Shown: one piece after another, positions 1-8,994 of the stretch
Layout: each line of letters begins with the position of its first letter
Position numbering within the stretch: position 1 is the first letter of the stretch
Assembly (NCBI RefSeq): GCF_000372725.1
Contig: NW_005201349.1
Coordinates: 184,790-248,789 of the forward strand
DNA: 64,000 nucleotides
Direction: 5' to 3'
Source of the DNA: Emiliania huxleyi CCMP1516
Lineage: Eukaryota; Haptophyta; Isochrysidales; Noelaerhabdaceae
Position numbers and translations under genes: made by a program
The notes under the pieces: model-generated
Database searches by the model: none
What the model saw: the letters and a program-made list of their open reading frames with translations, nothing else
What the model was told of the DNA's origin: nothing

Positions 1-1685
1 CACGCGCCGCTCCAGTTCGTCGCCAAGTTTTCGCCGGTGCGCCGCCCTCTCTCTCGCACGCGCGTCGCCGCCACCGCGCCCACCGCACCGGCAGGAAGGA
101 GAGCTCGCAGCGCACGCAGCTCACCCGTCCCGCGCGCGCCCCGCAGTGCAAGACTTCGATGCCGGGCTTCATGCTCCGCTCCATCTTCGGCGCCGAGGCG
201 CACTGGTACAATGACATGGAGGAGCTCGACCAGGGGCTCGGCAGGCCCGCCGCCTTCTTCATCGGTGCTCCCTCCTGCCGCTGCCAGCCCCTCCTGCCAC
301 GCGAAGCCACGCCACGCCGCTCCCCTTCACTCCTGCCACACCAGCCCTCGACACTCTCTCCCTTCCCTCCTGCCACTCCCTCCCGCCACTCCCAACCCCT
401 TCACCGCCGCACGCGCCCGCACCGCCGCACCCGCACCGCGCATGCACCGCCGCCGCTCGCACCGCCGCCGCTCGCGCAACCGCCGGGCACGGCCGCGACA
501 AGCCCACGACGCGTCGAGCGTGTCGTCGCAGGCGCCAAGCTCTTCCACAAGCGCTTCTGGAAGCGGAAGCCTGTCTTCTGCATGCTCGTCGAGATGATGC
601 CCAAGCCGCTCTACTCGCGCACGTCTGGCTGCGACAACCTGCAGCACCTGCGGCTGGTGATGACATCGCTCGCCTCGTTCCACGCGCGGTGGTGGAAGGC
701 GTCGAAGAAGGAGGAGCCGCTGACGTGGGTGTCGGCGCCGGGCACTGACCACATGGGCCTCTTCAAGAACGCGCTCATCTTTTCAGTCAACAAGGGCTTC
801 CCGGCGCTACAGCGCTGCTGGGGAGACACCTACAAGCCGGTGCTCGCGATGAAGCCGGTGATCATGCAGAAGCTCAAGTGGTTCGTGCGCGAGGTGTACA
901 AGCCGCCGCTCACCCTCTGCCACGGCGACGTCCACCTCGACAACATCTTCTTCGACGAGTCTTTCCCGACCGGCATGAAGATGATTGACTTCGGAAACAT
1001 CTGCATCGCGCAGGCGGGCACTCCCCACCGCCGCCCCTCCCTCCGCCGCCGCCGCCACCGCCGCCACTCCCCAGGCCCACATCCCGAGCCCACCCGCCGC
1101 TGGCCGTTGCCGCCGCCACCGCCCGCCCGCCGCCTCCCCTCGCCTCCCTGCCCCTCGCCTCCGTGCCCCTCGCCTGCCTGCCCCTCGCCTGCCTGCCTCT
1201 CGCCTCCGCCGTCCGTGTCCTCCCCCCCCCCCCCGCCGCCGCCGTCACCCCCCCCCCCCCCCCGGCCGCAGGCGGGCTTTGACGTCGCCTACTTCCTCGC
1301 GCAAAACATCGAGCCCGAGCTGCGCCGCACCTGCGAGGCGGAGCTCATGCTGCTCTACCACGAGCGGCTCGTCCGCGACGGCGTCGAGGGCTACTCGCTC
1401 GACGACTGCTGGCGGTCGTACCGCCTCAACCTCTTCCGCGTCCTGATCAACGTCATGTTCGTCTCGTACGACCAGTTCGCGGCCGACGCGAAGCGCAAGC
1501 GCGGCATGTTCGCCGAGACGCCCACCAAGGAGGACGAGAAGCTGCGCGCCACCTACGACGCCACCAACCGCCGCATGGCCGCCGCCCTCGTCGACGCAAA
1601 GTTCGACGAGCTGCTCAGCAGCGAGGGCAAGACGATGCACAACCCGTGCCGCTTCCTGCCCGGGGTGGGCAACTTTTGCGCCTGA
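1..1685 (+). CDS. APH/CHK-like kinase-fold protein, 5' partial
   Basis: The gene enters from the left edge. I read four exons: 1-36, 147-264, 532-1013 and 1272-1685. The introns are 37-146 (GT-AG), 265-531 (GT-AG) and 1014-1271 (GC-AG), and all phases agree. The protein carries the aminoglycoside-phosphotransferase/ecdysteroid-kinase-like (CHK) signature: a Brenner-type loop HGDVHLDN near 919-942 and a DFG metal-binding motif near 988-996. An N-terminal strand ending FVAKFSP could hold the ATP-site lysine. Known members phosphorylate small hydroxylated metabolites, but the substrate cannot be read from sequence. Introns 1 and 3 are multiples of three, so an uninterrupted frame runs through them; their Pro/Arg-rich translations are not protein-like. 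The third intron lies between two perfect copies of GCAGGCGGGC. Family call is solid; substrate unknown. Confidence 0.72.
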   Translation, partial: RAAPVRRQVFAGAPPSLSHARRRHRAHRTGRKESSQRTQLTRPARAPQCKTSMPGFMLRSIFGAEAHWYNDMEELDQGLGRPAAFFIGAPSCRCQPLLPREATPRRSPSLLPHQPSTLSPFPPATPSRHSQPLHRRTRPHRRTRTAHAPPPLAPPPLAQPPGTAATSPRRVERVVAGAKLFHKRFWKRKPVFCMLVEMMPKPLYSRTSGCDNLQHLRLVMTSLASFHARWWKASKKEEPLTWVSAPGTDHMGLFKNALIFSVNKGFPALQRCWGDTYKPVLAMKPVIMQKLKWFVREVYKPPLTLCHGDVHLDNIFFDESFPTGMKMIDFGNICIAQAGTPHRRPSLRRRRHRRHSPGPHPEPTRRWPLPPPPPARRLPSPPCPSPPCPSPACPSPACLSPPPSVSSPPPPPPPSPPPPPRPQAGFDVAYFLAQNIEPELRRTCEAELMLLYHERLVRDGVEGYSLDDCWRSYRLNLFRVLINVMFVSYDQFAADAKRKRGMFAETPTKEDEKLRATYDATNRRMAAALVDAKFDELLSSEGKTMHNPCRFLPGVGNFCA

Positions 1686-2653
1686 GCGGCGCCCGCCCGC
1701 CCCTTCGGGGGGGGCGGGGGGCGGGGGCGCGAGCAGAGGCGCGGGGGGCGCAAGCAAAGGGCCGGTGCGCCCCTTCATTATATTGCGCGCCGGTGCTGCG
1801 CCCCATCGCGGCCGCCCCCCCTCCCCCGCTCCCCCTCCACTTCTCCTTGTCGATAGAGGGCGAAGCTCTGACGAGGCGCAGAGCTCGCCGGCTGCGGGAC
1901 TGGGCTTCGGGCGCCCTGGCCCGTCTGCCCTGTACGTTTAGAGGTCTGATGTCCTGGCCGTGGCGCACATCCGAGTGTGTGCCCCCCCCCATGGTGCCCC
2001 CGCGACGCCGAGTCGTATGAAGTATTGAGTATTGTGTGGTGCTGTTGGGCGTGTGCTGTGCTTTGTGCGTTTTGACTTGAAACGAGAACACAAAACCGAG
2101 TCAGCGAGGTGACTCTGGAGGAGACTCGCCACATGAGGAGTCCACACACCACAGTCGCTGAACAGCCTCATCCGGCTCACTTGACACTTGAGAGCGCCAG
2201 CGACAACCGAGCGAGAGCGCAAATCTCCCCACCGTGACACCCTGTATGTACGGATCTTGCCGCTCGAACATGCTGCCTCCTCGACGACATGTGAAGATGT
2301 GTCGGGCCGCAAAGCCGCGTATACTCTACCGTACTGGTACTCTCTAGGTCAAGCTCAAGGTGCCCGTCCCTGAGTGAGAGCGCAGGACGCGCGTCTCGGC
2401 GGCGCCGCGCCGCTCGTCCCTCTCCGCCAAGTCAATAAAGCTCTGCTCCGTCAGCCCCAAATGCTCCACCGGCTGTTTCTTGGCGTGCCATGACCCGCTT
2501 CTCCGGTGCCTCTGCTCTCCCGCCCCGCCCAAGCGGCACCGCGCACGCGAGACGCCCTCTCGAGGTGGAGCCCGTTCAATGTCGCGCTAAAAGCGTGATC
2601 GCGTCTCGTTTACAGTGCATACTCACAACCACGCACACCATGTCTCAAAACTC
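1686..2653. other. Intergenic, no gene recognised
   Basis: A GC-rich spacer downstream of the kinase-like gene, with C/T-rich tracts near 1800-1850 and mixed-composition sequence at 2000-2650. Open frames here are short, overlap on both strands, and show no recognisable domain. Confidence 0.5.
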
Positions 2654-3286
2654 CTACCCGACAATCATACCCTCCACGACACCGGCATACACGGTGACGG
2701 TCGCGTGCACCGCCGCGGTGCCGTCCTCCGTCTCGGCCTCCATCGCCTCCAGCTCCACCATGTCTGCCGCCTCGATGACGACAGCGTCCGGTGCGTCGCC
2801 GCCGACGGCCCCGCCCGGCGCGGCGAGCGGCATGTGCGGTGGCGCGCCCTGCTGCGCGGCCGCCGCCGGCTCGGCCGTGGTCACGGCCGGAGCCGGGCCT
2901 GGGTCGGGCGCGGCCGGAGCCGGCGGCTCAGGCCGCTGCAGCGCGGCTCGCGCCGGCTGGCGGTGAATGGCGGTCCGCATACCCTGCTGCGCGGCGCCCG
3001 ACGCCCGGTCGAGAGCTTTGGTCTCCACCGCAGTCTTGCGGTTGGCGGGCCGGCAGCTTTCGCAACCAGCAGCCTCCGCACCCGGGCGGCATGGGGGGGT
3101 GCAGCGGCAGCCGCGGAAGCCCGCAATATACTTCCACCGCTCGTAGACGCCGTGCGCCGTAGCGAAGATAGGGTAGTGTGATTCTTCCGCCGACCGCAGC
3201 TGCTGCTGCGCCACCTCCGTGATGCGCCGGAGCCATCGCCTCCAAAGGGAAGGCGGCGCCTTGTCACCGAGCTTGGAGCGGGCCAT
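2654..3286 (-). CDS. Hypothetical protein, doubtful
   Basis: An open frame of 210 residues from the ATG at 3286, within a longer open frame starting at 3607. The N-terminal half (MARSKLGDK, then a Trp/Arg-rich stretch and a Cys cluster) has varied, protein-like composition. The C-terminal half is Ala/Pro/Glu-rich. I recognise no family. It lies immediately beside the 1,030-base repeat starting at 3562, and the longer frame begins inside that repeat, so it may belong to the same mobile element. It could also be a chance frame in GC-rich DNA. Confidence 0.3.
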   Translation of the reverse strand: MARSKLGDKAPPSLWRRWLRRITEVAQQQLRSAEESHYPIFATAHGVYERWKYIAGFRGCRCTPPCRPGAEAAGCESCRPANRKTAVETKALDRASGAAQQGMRTAIHRQPARAALQRPEPPAPAAPDPGPAPAVTTAEPAAAAQQGAPPHMPLAAPGGAVGGDAPDAVVIEAADMVELEAMEAETEDGTAAVHATVTVYAGVVEGMIVG

Positions 3287-3561
3287 CGAATTCGTATTCT
3301 CGCACCTATTCCGTGTGGTGGTCGGCGAATGGGTATATGTGTTAGGTGTGTGCCAATCGGAGGGATTAAGATAGAGAGGGGCCTGTGCGCGAGCGCGTGA
3401 GTTCTCACACATGTTCGTCATTGTGCAGTGTGTGGCGCTGAGTACCAAGAGTAGTGAGTACGTGTGTCGAGGCTCAGTTTCGAGTTCGGTATCATCTAAT
3501 TGCCGCGGGGATGTGCGTAAAGTGTGGGCGAGGTGAGTGGCGGAGATCAGCATAAAAGTTG

Positions 3562-4591
3562 CTACTTCTCGAGAATCGTTCGTAGTTGGCTCCCTAAAAG
3601 TGAGCATCTACCGGCTCACAGATCCGTGCCCTGAATGCGATCCTTGACCAGCAGCTGCGCGTCCGGCCCGAGCTGCGCCTCGACGACGGTCCTCGCCGCG
3701 TTGTGCATCAGCACGGCCTGCGCGGACACACGGCTGAAGCCTCCCCGGCCGTGCATGGCCTTGACCTTTCGGCCCGCCGAGTGGACCGGCCCCCACTGCA
3801 GGTCTGGGTCCAGCTTGTCCAGAATCAGACGGTCCATCTACGGGCGCGGGCAGGACAATGAGTGAGCTCTATGGGGTGAAGCTCACAACCGCCGCACCGC
3901 AGGCGGGCGCCTGGTCAGCCGTCTCCCACCTGACTGCGGGCGCGTAGCCTCGCGCGGTGCAGCCCAGGTACCAGCTTGAAAGCCGCTCAATCACTTCAGC
4001 AGCCTCTGTGTCGCCGTGTGCGCGTGCGTCGCTCGCCACGGCGAGCGAGAAGGCGCGGGCCGCGATGGGCACCGACTGCGGATGGAACCCCACGTTCATT
4101 GAGTTCGGATGCAGCAGCCTCGGCGGCACCTCCCGCAGGTCCCTCTTGGCCGCCTGGACCCTCTCCTCCTGCCGGTCGATGACGCGCGAGACGGCTCGGC
4201 CGACCCGCACAATCAGGCTGTCTGCGCTCGGCGCCGCAGCCCCAGCCCCCGCCCCTGCCTCCTCCCCCTCGCCCTCTGGTGGCTCCTCCGCAAGCAGCTG
4301 CGCCTCTGCGTCGGCTGCGCCGGCCAAGGGCGGCAGCTTGTCGGAGCGCAGCGGTTCGGAGACTGCGGCAACAGGGGCCGGTGGAGGCGCATTCGCACGC
4401 TGCGAGTTCCGATAAGCGATGCGGCACGAGGTCAGCCAGTTCTTGAGCGTGTGCGGCGGGTCCCAGAAGAGACTCAGCGGCATATGCACTGGCAGCGGTG
4501 CAGCCGCCGGCGTCAGGCGAATCCACTCTGGGTACGCGAACGCGGCCTCAAAATCGCGGTTCAGCATCGACTTATACTGATCGTGTATGAA
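3562..4591 (-). repeat. Long direct repeat, copy A (ends at gap)
   Basis: This stretch is repeated at 11846-12875 with a constant offset of 8,284 bases, and I saw no mismatch where I compared them. The copy is cut off by the run of N starting at 4592. The left boundary is at CTACTTCTCGAGAATCG, and upstream flanks differ. The repeat carries minus-strand open frames described under copy B. The pair may be a recently moved element, or a scaffolding artefact, because one copy ends exactly at a gap. Confidence 0.85.
3616..4591 (-). pseudogene. Fragment of repeat-encoded protein (copy A)
   Basis: Same minus-strand open frames as 11900-12935, but the N-terminal end is lost in the gap. Frame 3869-4591 contains the segment with FWDPPHTLKNW; frame 3616-3837 encodes a 73-residue peptide starting MDRLILDKLD. 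The family is not recognised with confidence. A PH-x2-K pattern of this kind occurs in some P-element/THAP9-like transposases, but that is only a hint. Confidence 0.4.
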
Positions 4592-4691
4592 NNNNNNNNN
4601 NNNNNNNNNNNNNNNNNNNNNNNNNNNNNNNNNNNNNNNNNNNNNNNNNNNNNNNNNNNNNNNNNNNNNNNNNNNNNNNNNNNNNNNNNNN
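4592..4691. other. Assembly gap (100 N)
   Basis: A run of 100 N, the usual size for a gap of unknown length. Sequence on the left is a repeat copy and sequence on the right is unique, so the join may not be real. Confidence 0.99.
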
Positions 4692-5381
4692 TACGCGCGC
4701 CACTTCTTGCGGGCGCTGCTGGCCGAGGACGACCGGTACGCAGAGGACCAGTTCGAGGTCTTCAGCTGCGACGGCGAGTTCTCCCTCGCGCTTGAGCCGC
4801 GCACGAAGCCGGAGCGCCTCCCGCGCGTCATTGAGACGGCTTTGGCTGGCTCCCCGTCGCTCCGAGCGGCATACCGCCGCATGTTCACCGAGAGAGCTGC
4901 ACCGGCCCCGGCCCCGGCGCCCTCGGCCGGGCCTCCCGGCGCCATGCCCTCGCCTGGCCCGCCGTATGGCGGTGGCATGCCCTTCCCATGGGGCTATGGC
5001 ACGGTGTACCCACAGGCTGCCTACCCGCCATCCCACTACTTGTGGCCTCCAGGGCAGTGGTCGCAAGCTCCGCCGCAGTGGCCGCCAGCGGCGGCGGCGC
5101 AGTGGCAGCCACCTCCGCCGCAGCCGCCCCTGCCGACCGGACCGCGGGTCGGAGCAGCCAACGGTCCAATGCCGTCGATGCGGCCGCCACCCCACCCCGC
5201 TCCTCCCGTGGCACCACCCCGGCCCATGCCACCTCCAGGCGACCCTCCGCCGCGCCCAGCCCCTGAGCCGGTCGCGCCAGGCGCCCCTCCGCCGCGCCCA
5301 ACCCCTCAGCCGGTCGCGCCGCGCCCCACCGCTGCTGCAGTGGACGACATGGCAATCTTCGGAGGGACGCCCGAGGATTAG
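4692..5381 (+). CDS. Pro-rich-tailed hypothetical protein, 5' partial
   Basis: The open frame emerges from the gap and ends at the stop at 5379-5381. About 75 residues of normal composition (YARHFLRALLAEDDRY onward, with acidic and aromatic residues) are followed by about 150 residues rich in Pro, Ala, Gly, Gln and Trp. That tail includes repeated PPGQW/PPQWPP-type and VAPGAPPPRP-type segments and ends GGTPED. A low-complexity tail of this sort is common in RNA-binding or scaffold proteins, but no catalytic domain is visible. The start lies in or beyond the gap. The identity is unknown. Confidence 0.5.
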   Translation, partial: YARHFLRALLAEDDRYAEDQFEVFSCDGEFSLALEPRTKPERLPRVIETALAGSPSLRAAYRRMFTERAAPAPAPAPSAGPPGAMPSPGPPYGGGMPFPWGYGTVYPQAAYPPSHYLWPPGQWSQAPPQWPPAAAAQWQPPPPQPPLPTGPRVGAANGPMPSMRPPPHPAPPVAPPRPMPPPGDPPPRPAPEPVAPGAPPPRPTPQPVAPRPTAAAVDDMAIFGGTPED

Positions 5382-5580
5382 CCTTGGGTGTCGCCCTCGC
5401 GCTCTCGCTCTCGCTCGCTCTCTCTTGCGCGCGCACTCTCTCTCGCTCGCTCGCTCGCTCGCTCTTTTGCGCTCTCTGGCTCCCTCTCTCGCTTGCTTGC
5501 TCGCTCTCTTGCGCTCTCTCTTGCGCTCGCGCGCGCGCGCTGCTCGCTCGCTCGCTCGCGCTGCTCTTGCATGCACGCTG
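5382..5580. repeat. CT/GCTC simple-sequence tract
   Basis: A dense run of CTCT, GCTC and CGCT units directly after the Pro-rich gene. Frames through it translate to Ser/Leu/Arg repeats and are not genes. Confidence 0.9.
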
Positions 5581-7632
5581 CACATTGTCCCATGGGCGAG
5601 AGAGCTCTCTCGTCGTCTCGGCTCCTCGCTCAAGTACGTCGCATTTTGTACCTCGGTCGAGAATTTTGCTTTCCGGCTGGTTTTGGTTTGTCGTGTGAGT
5701 CGTCTCTGCACTCTCTGACGGTATGTGGAACGTATGTATCTTTTTTACTATATTTATCAAGGAATTTTAGTTATTACGTATTATCCAAATTATTGTGTAT
5801 CTTACTCGAACCTTTGGACTCTCCTGCCGCTCTGCCGTGTCGGGTTGTGACGAGGGGTGAGGGGACACGGATTGAAGATCCCTCACACCAAGATCGTGCA
5901 GGGCGGGGACACATGTCCCTAAATCCCATCTCGTCTCAGAGTTTGAGCTTTGACCGCGTTTTATTTATTTTGGACAGCGATTTGACCCAAAACAGCGGTC
6001 GTGCCGGTCGTTTATCCTAGTGTAGTGTGGGAAGGTCCATCACCCATGCAGCGATAATCACCACTGATGAATCCTAGCAGCAGAGTGACCCGAGATATGG
6101 GGAGATATCGGGAGATGTCGTGAGAGATATGGGGAGATGTAGGTCGCGCCTCGAGCAGCCGAGCTGCATTATAGAGATGGGGATACATGGGGAGATGTGG
6201 TAACATGTCTCCCGCCAAAGAAGAGAAAAGAAGTTCGACCCGGGACCGTCCGCGAAACGTCCCTCGGTCGCACTTCGGCGACAGTCTCGCTTCGGCCTCT
6301 CGCCGCTGGTTGTGAATATGCGCAACATCCATCCGTCCACAACCAATTGGTAGAGCACACCTCGTCCCTGCGCCACAATGGCTGCGTGACGGGCGAGCTC
6401 CCAGTGTGGGGCAGCTTGTGGATTCATCACAGCGTTGAGATCAGGATGGAGCGAGTTGGACCACTCAGAAGCTGACCTGAGCAGTGCCCCTGTCAACACG
6501 GTCAGGGCAGGAAGGGCGGACATGGACCCGCTGCGAACTCCCTTGTCTGGGCAGTAGCTGCCGGCCGTGAATCCCTTCCCGGACCAAGAATAAACGTGCA
6601 TGTGCGATGCGTGCCGGCGTACGTGGAGCGACCGTTTACTGGCAGATGGATGTGGCAGTGCGGGTGTGCCGCCGTCTCGGTGTGTCCACTCCCTAGGAGT
6701 GTTGACGCTACCTGAGTTCGGCAGCCGCCCGCGGTGATCATGTGGACCTGGTGCATGCGAACTCGCTCGCGGCTCAGCTGCGGCTCGGCTCCGGCTGTCG
6801 GCGTCTCGCGTCTCGCTCCTCTGTGCGGCCGCATGTCGAGTGACATTACTCGGCTCTGTCCTCTTTGGTCTGTCCACAGCTCCCTACCAATGCCCGTCCC
6901 CGCTGCTCTCTGCTGAGACTACCCCCCTCCCCTCCCAACGACCACCACTGCACAGGTGAATGCCGCTCACTGCCGAGATGACGCACCAGTCATTCCGTTT
7001 GACCTCTCTACAGAGCACCACACAAGCCCACAGAAAACCTAATTTTTGAACGCGGAGGCCTATAAGTGCCCACCCGTTTTTGTACTCGTGCGTGTGTGGT
7101 GCGGACTGTGGGGCTCAGGACTGTGGGGCTCAGGGGGGGCAGCCTCCCTCCCTCCCTCTTTCCCTTTCCTGCCTGCCTGCCTGTCTCTGGTCTGTCGGAG
7201 TCTGTCTGTCTGTGTGAGAGGGTGCGGCCCGCTAGAGTTCCACCCGGTCGTCTGCCGCGCGGCTCGCCGTCCGCACTGCCAAGTCCTCTCGCTCACGTGA
7301 GCGGACGAGCTGGGTTGGGCACAGGTGCGTGTGAGGCACACTCGCACGGCGTCTCACACTAGAGGCCACTCGTACGGCCTACGAAGCTGCCCCTCTCGAG
7401 GGAAGCCCAGACAATTCGCCTTCTTTTTCTCTCTTTATTTATAAGTGTGAGTGCGCAGTCGGGAATTGTGTAGCAGCGGCCCCAACTCCTCAGGGAGCTT
7501 AGATTTGTAAGAAGCGCACCTAGCGGATGATCGGGCTGGATGATCGGGCTGGAGCTCGAGAGAGATTTCACGTAAACGCACAACCCCGGGCCCGATCTTC
7601 ACGGGGACAGCCACCACCCTCGCCTTAAGACT
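5581..7632. other. Intergenic, no gene recognised
   Basis: A mixed-composition spacer, with an AT-richer stretch around 5730-5800. Short degenerate GATATGGGGAGAT-like repeats lie at 6090-6205. CCCTCC and CTGCCTG repeats lie near 7140-7200. A duplicated GATGATCGGGCTGG occurs at 7527-7552. A 267-residue minus-strand frame (6074-6877) has no recognisable domain and I do not call it. Confidence 0.5.
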
Positions 7633-8885
7633 ATGGCAGCGGCTGCGCTGGTCGCTCGCATGGGCCGCACCGTGGCGCTGTCCTCGGACATCGCCACGCG
7701 TGTCGTCTACAAGCGGTGGTTCCTCGAACAAACCTACGAGACGATCGCTGCAGAACTTGAGATTGGCACCACGACTGCGTGGCAAATCTACCAGCGCTTT
7801 GTGCAGACAGACGGCGTCGAGACGTTCCAGGGTCGACGGCCTAACGATCCGTGGAACGGCCTTGTGTCGTCTCACCTGCGCGAGCCGCTCCTCCGGGCCC
7901 TCACCGAGTGCGACGCCGAGTCGGACCTGCAGGACATTGCCGACGCCTTCCAGCGCTTGACTGGCGTCGCCGTCTCGACCTCTGCTATCTGCCGCACGTC
8001 GATCGCGATGGGCTGGACGCGCAAAATTGTGCGCCGCCATAGCGGCTTCTGGTCTGATATTGAGCATCTCCAACCATCTCTCCCCTCCCCGCACAGCTCT
8101 CGCAGCTGCTGGACCGGCACGACGAGCAGGCCGCGCATGAGTTTGTCTTGCGCATCCTCTCCACCTACGCGATGTGTCAGCTGGTGTGGGCGGATGAGGC
8201 TTCGTGCGATGCCCGCAACCTTCTCACGAAGTGCGTTTGTGCTTGCACGCGCGCGCGCACTCCTCTCGCCCTCCTGAGGCCGCTCGTGTCTCACTGCGCA
8301 GGCGGTTCGGCCGAGCGCTGCGCGGTGAGCGCGCAAACTCCGAGCGCGGCATCACCGTCCGCGGCCAGCGGTGGTCGGTGCTGGGCGTGTTTGATGTCAC
8401 TCGCGGTTACGTTGACCACTATGCCGTGGAGGGCCCCATCGATGCGGAGCTGCTGTTGGAGGCCGTCACCAACCACGTGGTGAGGCTGCCCGTGCGCGGC
8501 GCCCCTCTCACCACCTGTCTCACCTGCTGCCCCCCCCCCCCCCCCCCCCCAGATGCCTCACATGAACCCGTTCACTGGGCCCCAGGGCCGCGAGGAGCGG
8601 TCAGTCCTTGTTTGGGACAATTGCCGAACGCACGGGCGCCACGAGCTGCTGAACCTCATGTTTGAGTCGGGCTTCGTCGTGGAGTTTTTGCCCCCGTATT
8701 GCCCTGAGATCGCTCCACACGAAAAGTGCCTCCGGCGGATGAAGCTGGCGGTGCGCGCAGCGGAGTGTGATTTCCGTGCCATGGATTTGGGTGTGCCGGA
8801 CCTCATTGAATACGGCATGGCGCATGTGACGCCTGCGGTGTTCCGCTCGGCGCTGCATGAGTGTGGTTATGGGTCGGTGTTGTGA
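7633..8885 (+). mobile_element. IS630/Tc1-type DDE transposase with three introns
   Basis: Four exons give a continuous 346-residue protein: 7633-8028, 8097-8230, 8302-8479 and 8553-8885. All three introns are GT-AG (68, 71 and 73 nt), and the phases agree. The N-terminal half (residues 1-130) is helix-turn-helix, of the kind that binds terminal repeats. The catalytic half has the DDE_3 pattern: WADEAS (first Asp), VLVWDNCRTH (second Asp) and PPYCPEIAPHEKC (Glu, in place of the usual SPDLNPIE). This is the IS630/Tc1/mariner superfamily, which cuts and pastes DNA at TA. I found no convincing terminal inverted repeats by eye, and the next gene starts only 110 bases downstream. The copy may be an immobile or domesticated gene. 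The intact triad suggests recent or ongoing function. Confidence 0.82.
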
Positions 8886-8994
8886 TATGAGTTCTTTTCT
8901 CTGTTTTAGTGCCAGTCCCGTGCCCGTGCGAGGGAGCGTGGGCGCCTCGCCCTTTTTCTCCTTCCAGAGACACCGCCAGCCGCCTCGCCGCCCG

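Noticed and set aside
4572-5711. Frames that run through the N gap
   Set aside because: Translation across N is meaningless, and the two sides may not be adjacent.
6074-6877. 267-residue minus-strand frame
   Set aside because: No recognisable domain and it overlaps degenerate short repeats; coding status cannot be supported.
7390-8990. Terminal inverted repeats of the transposase
   Set aside because: I compared the flanks by eye and found no convincing matching ends.
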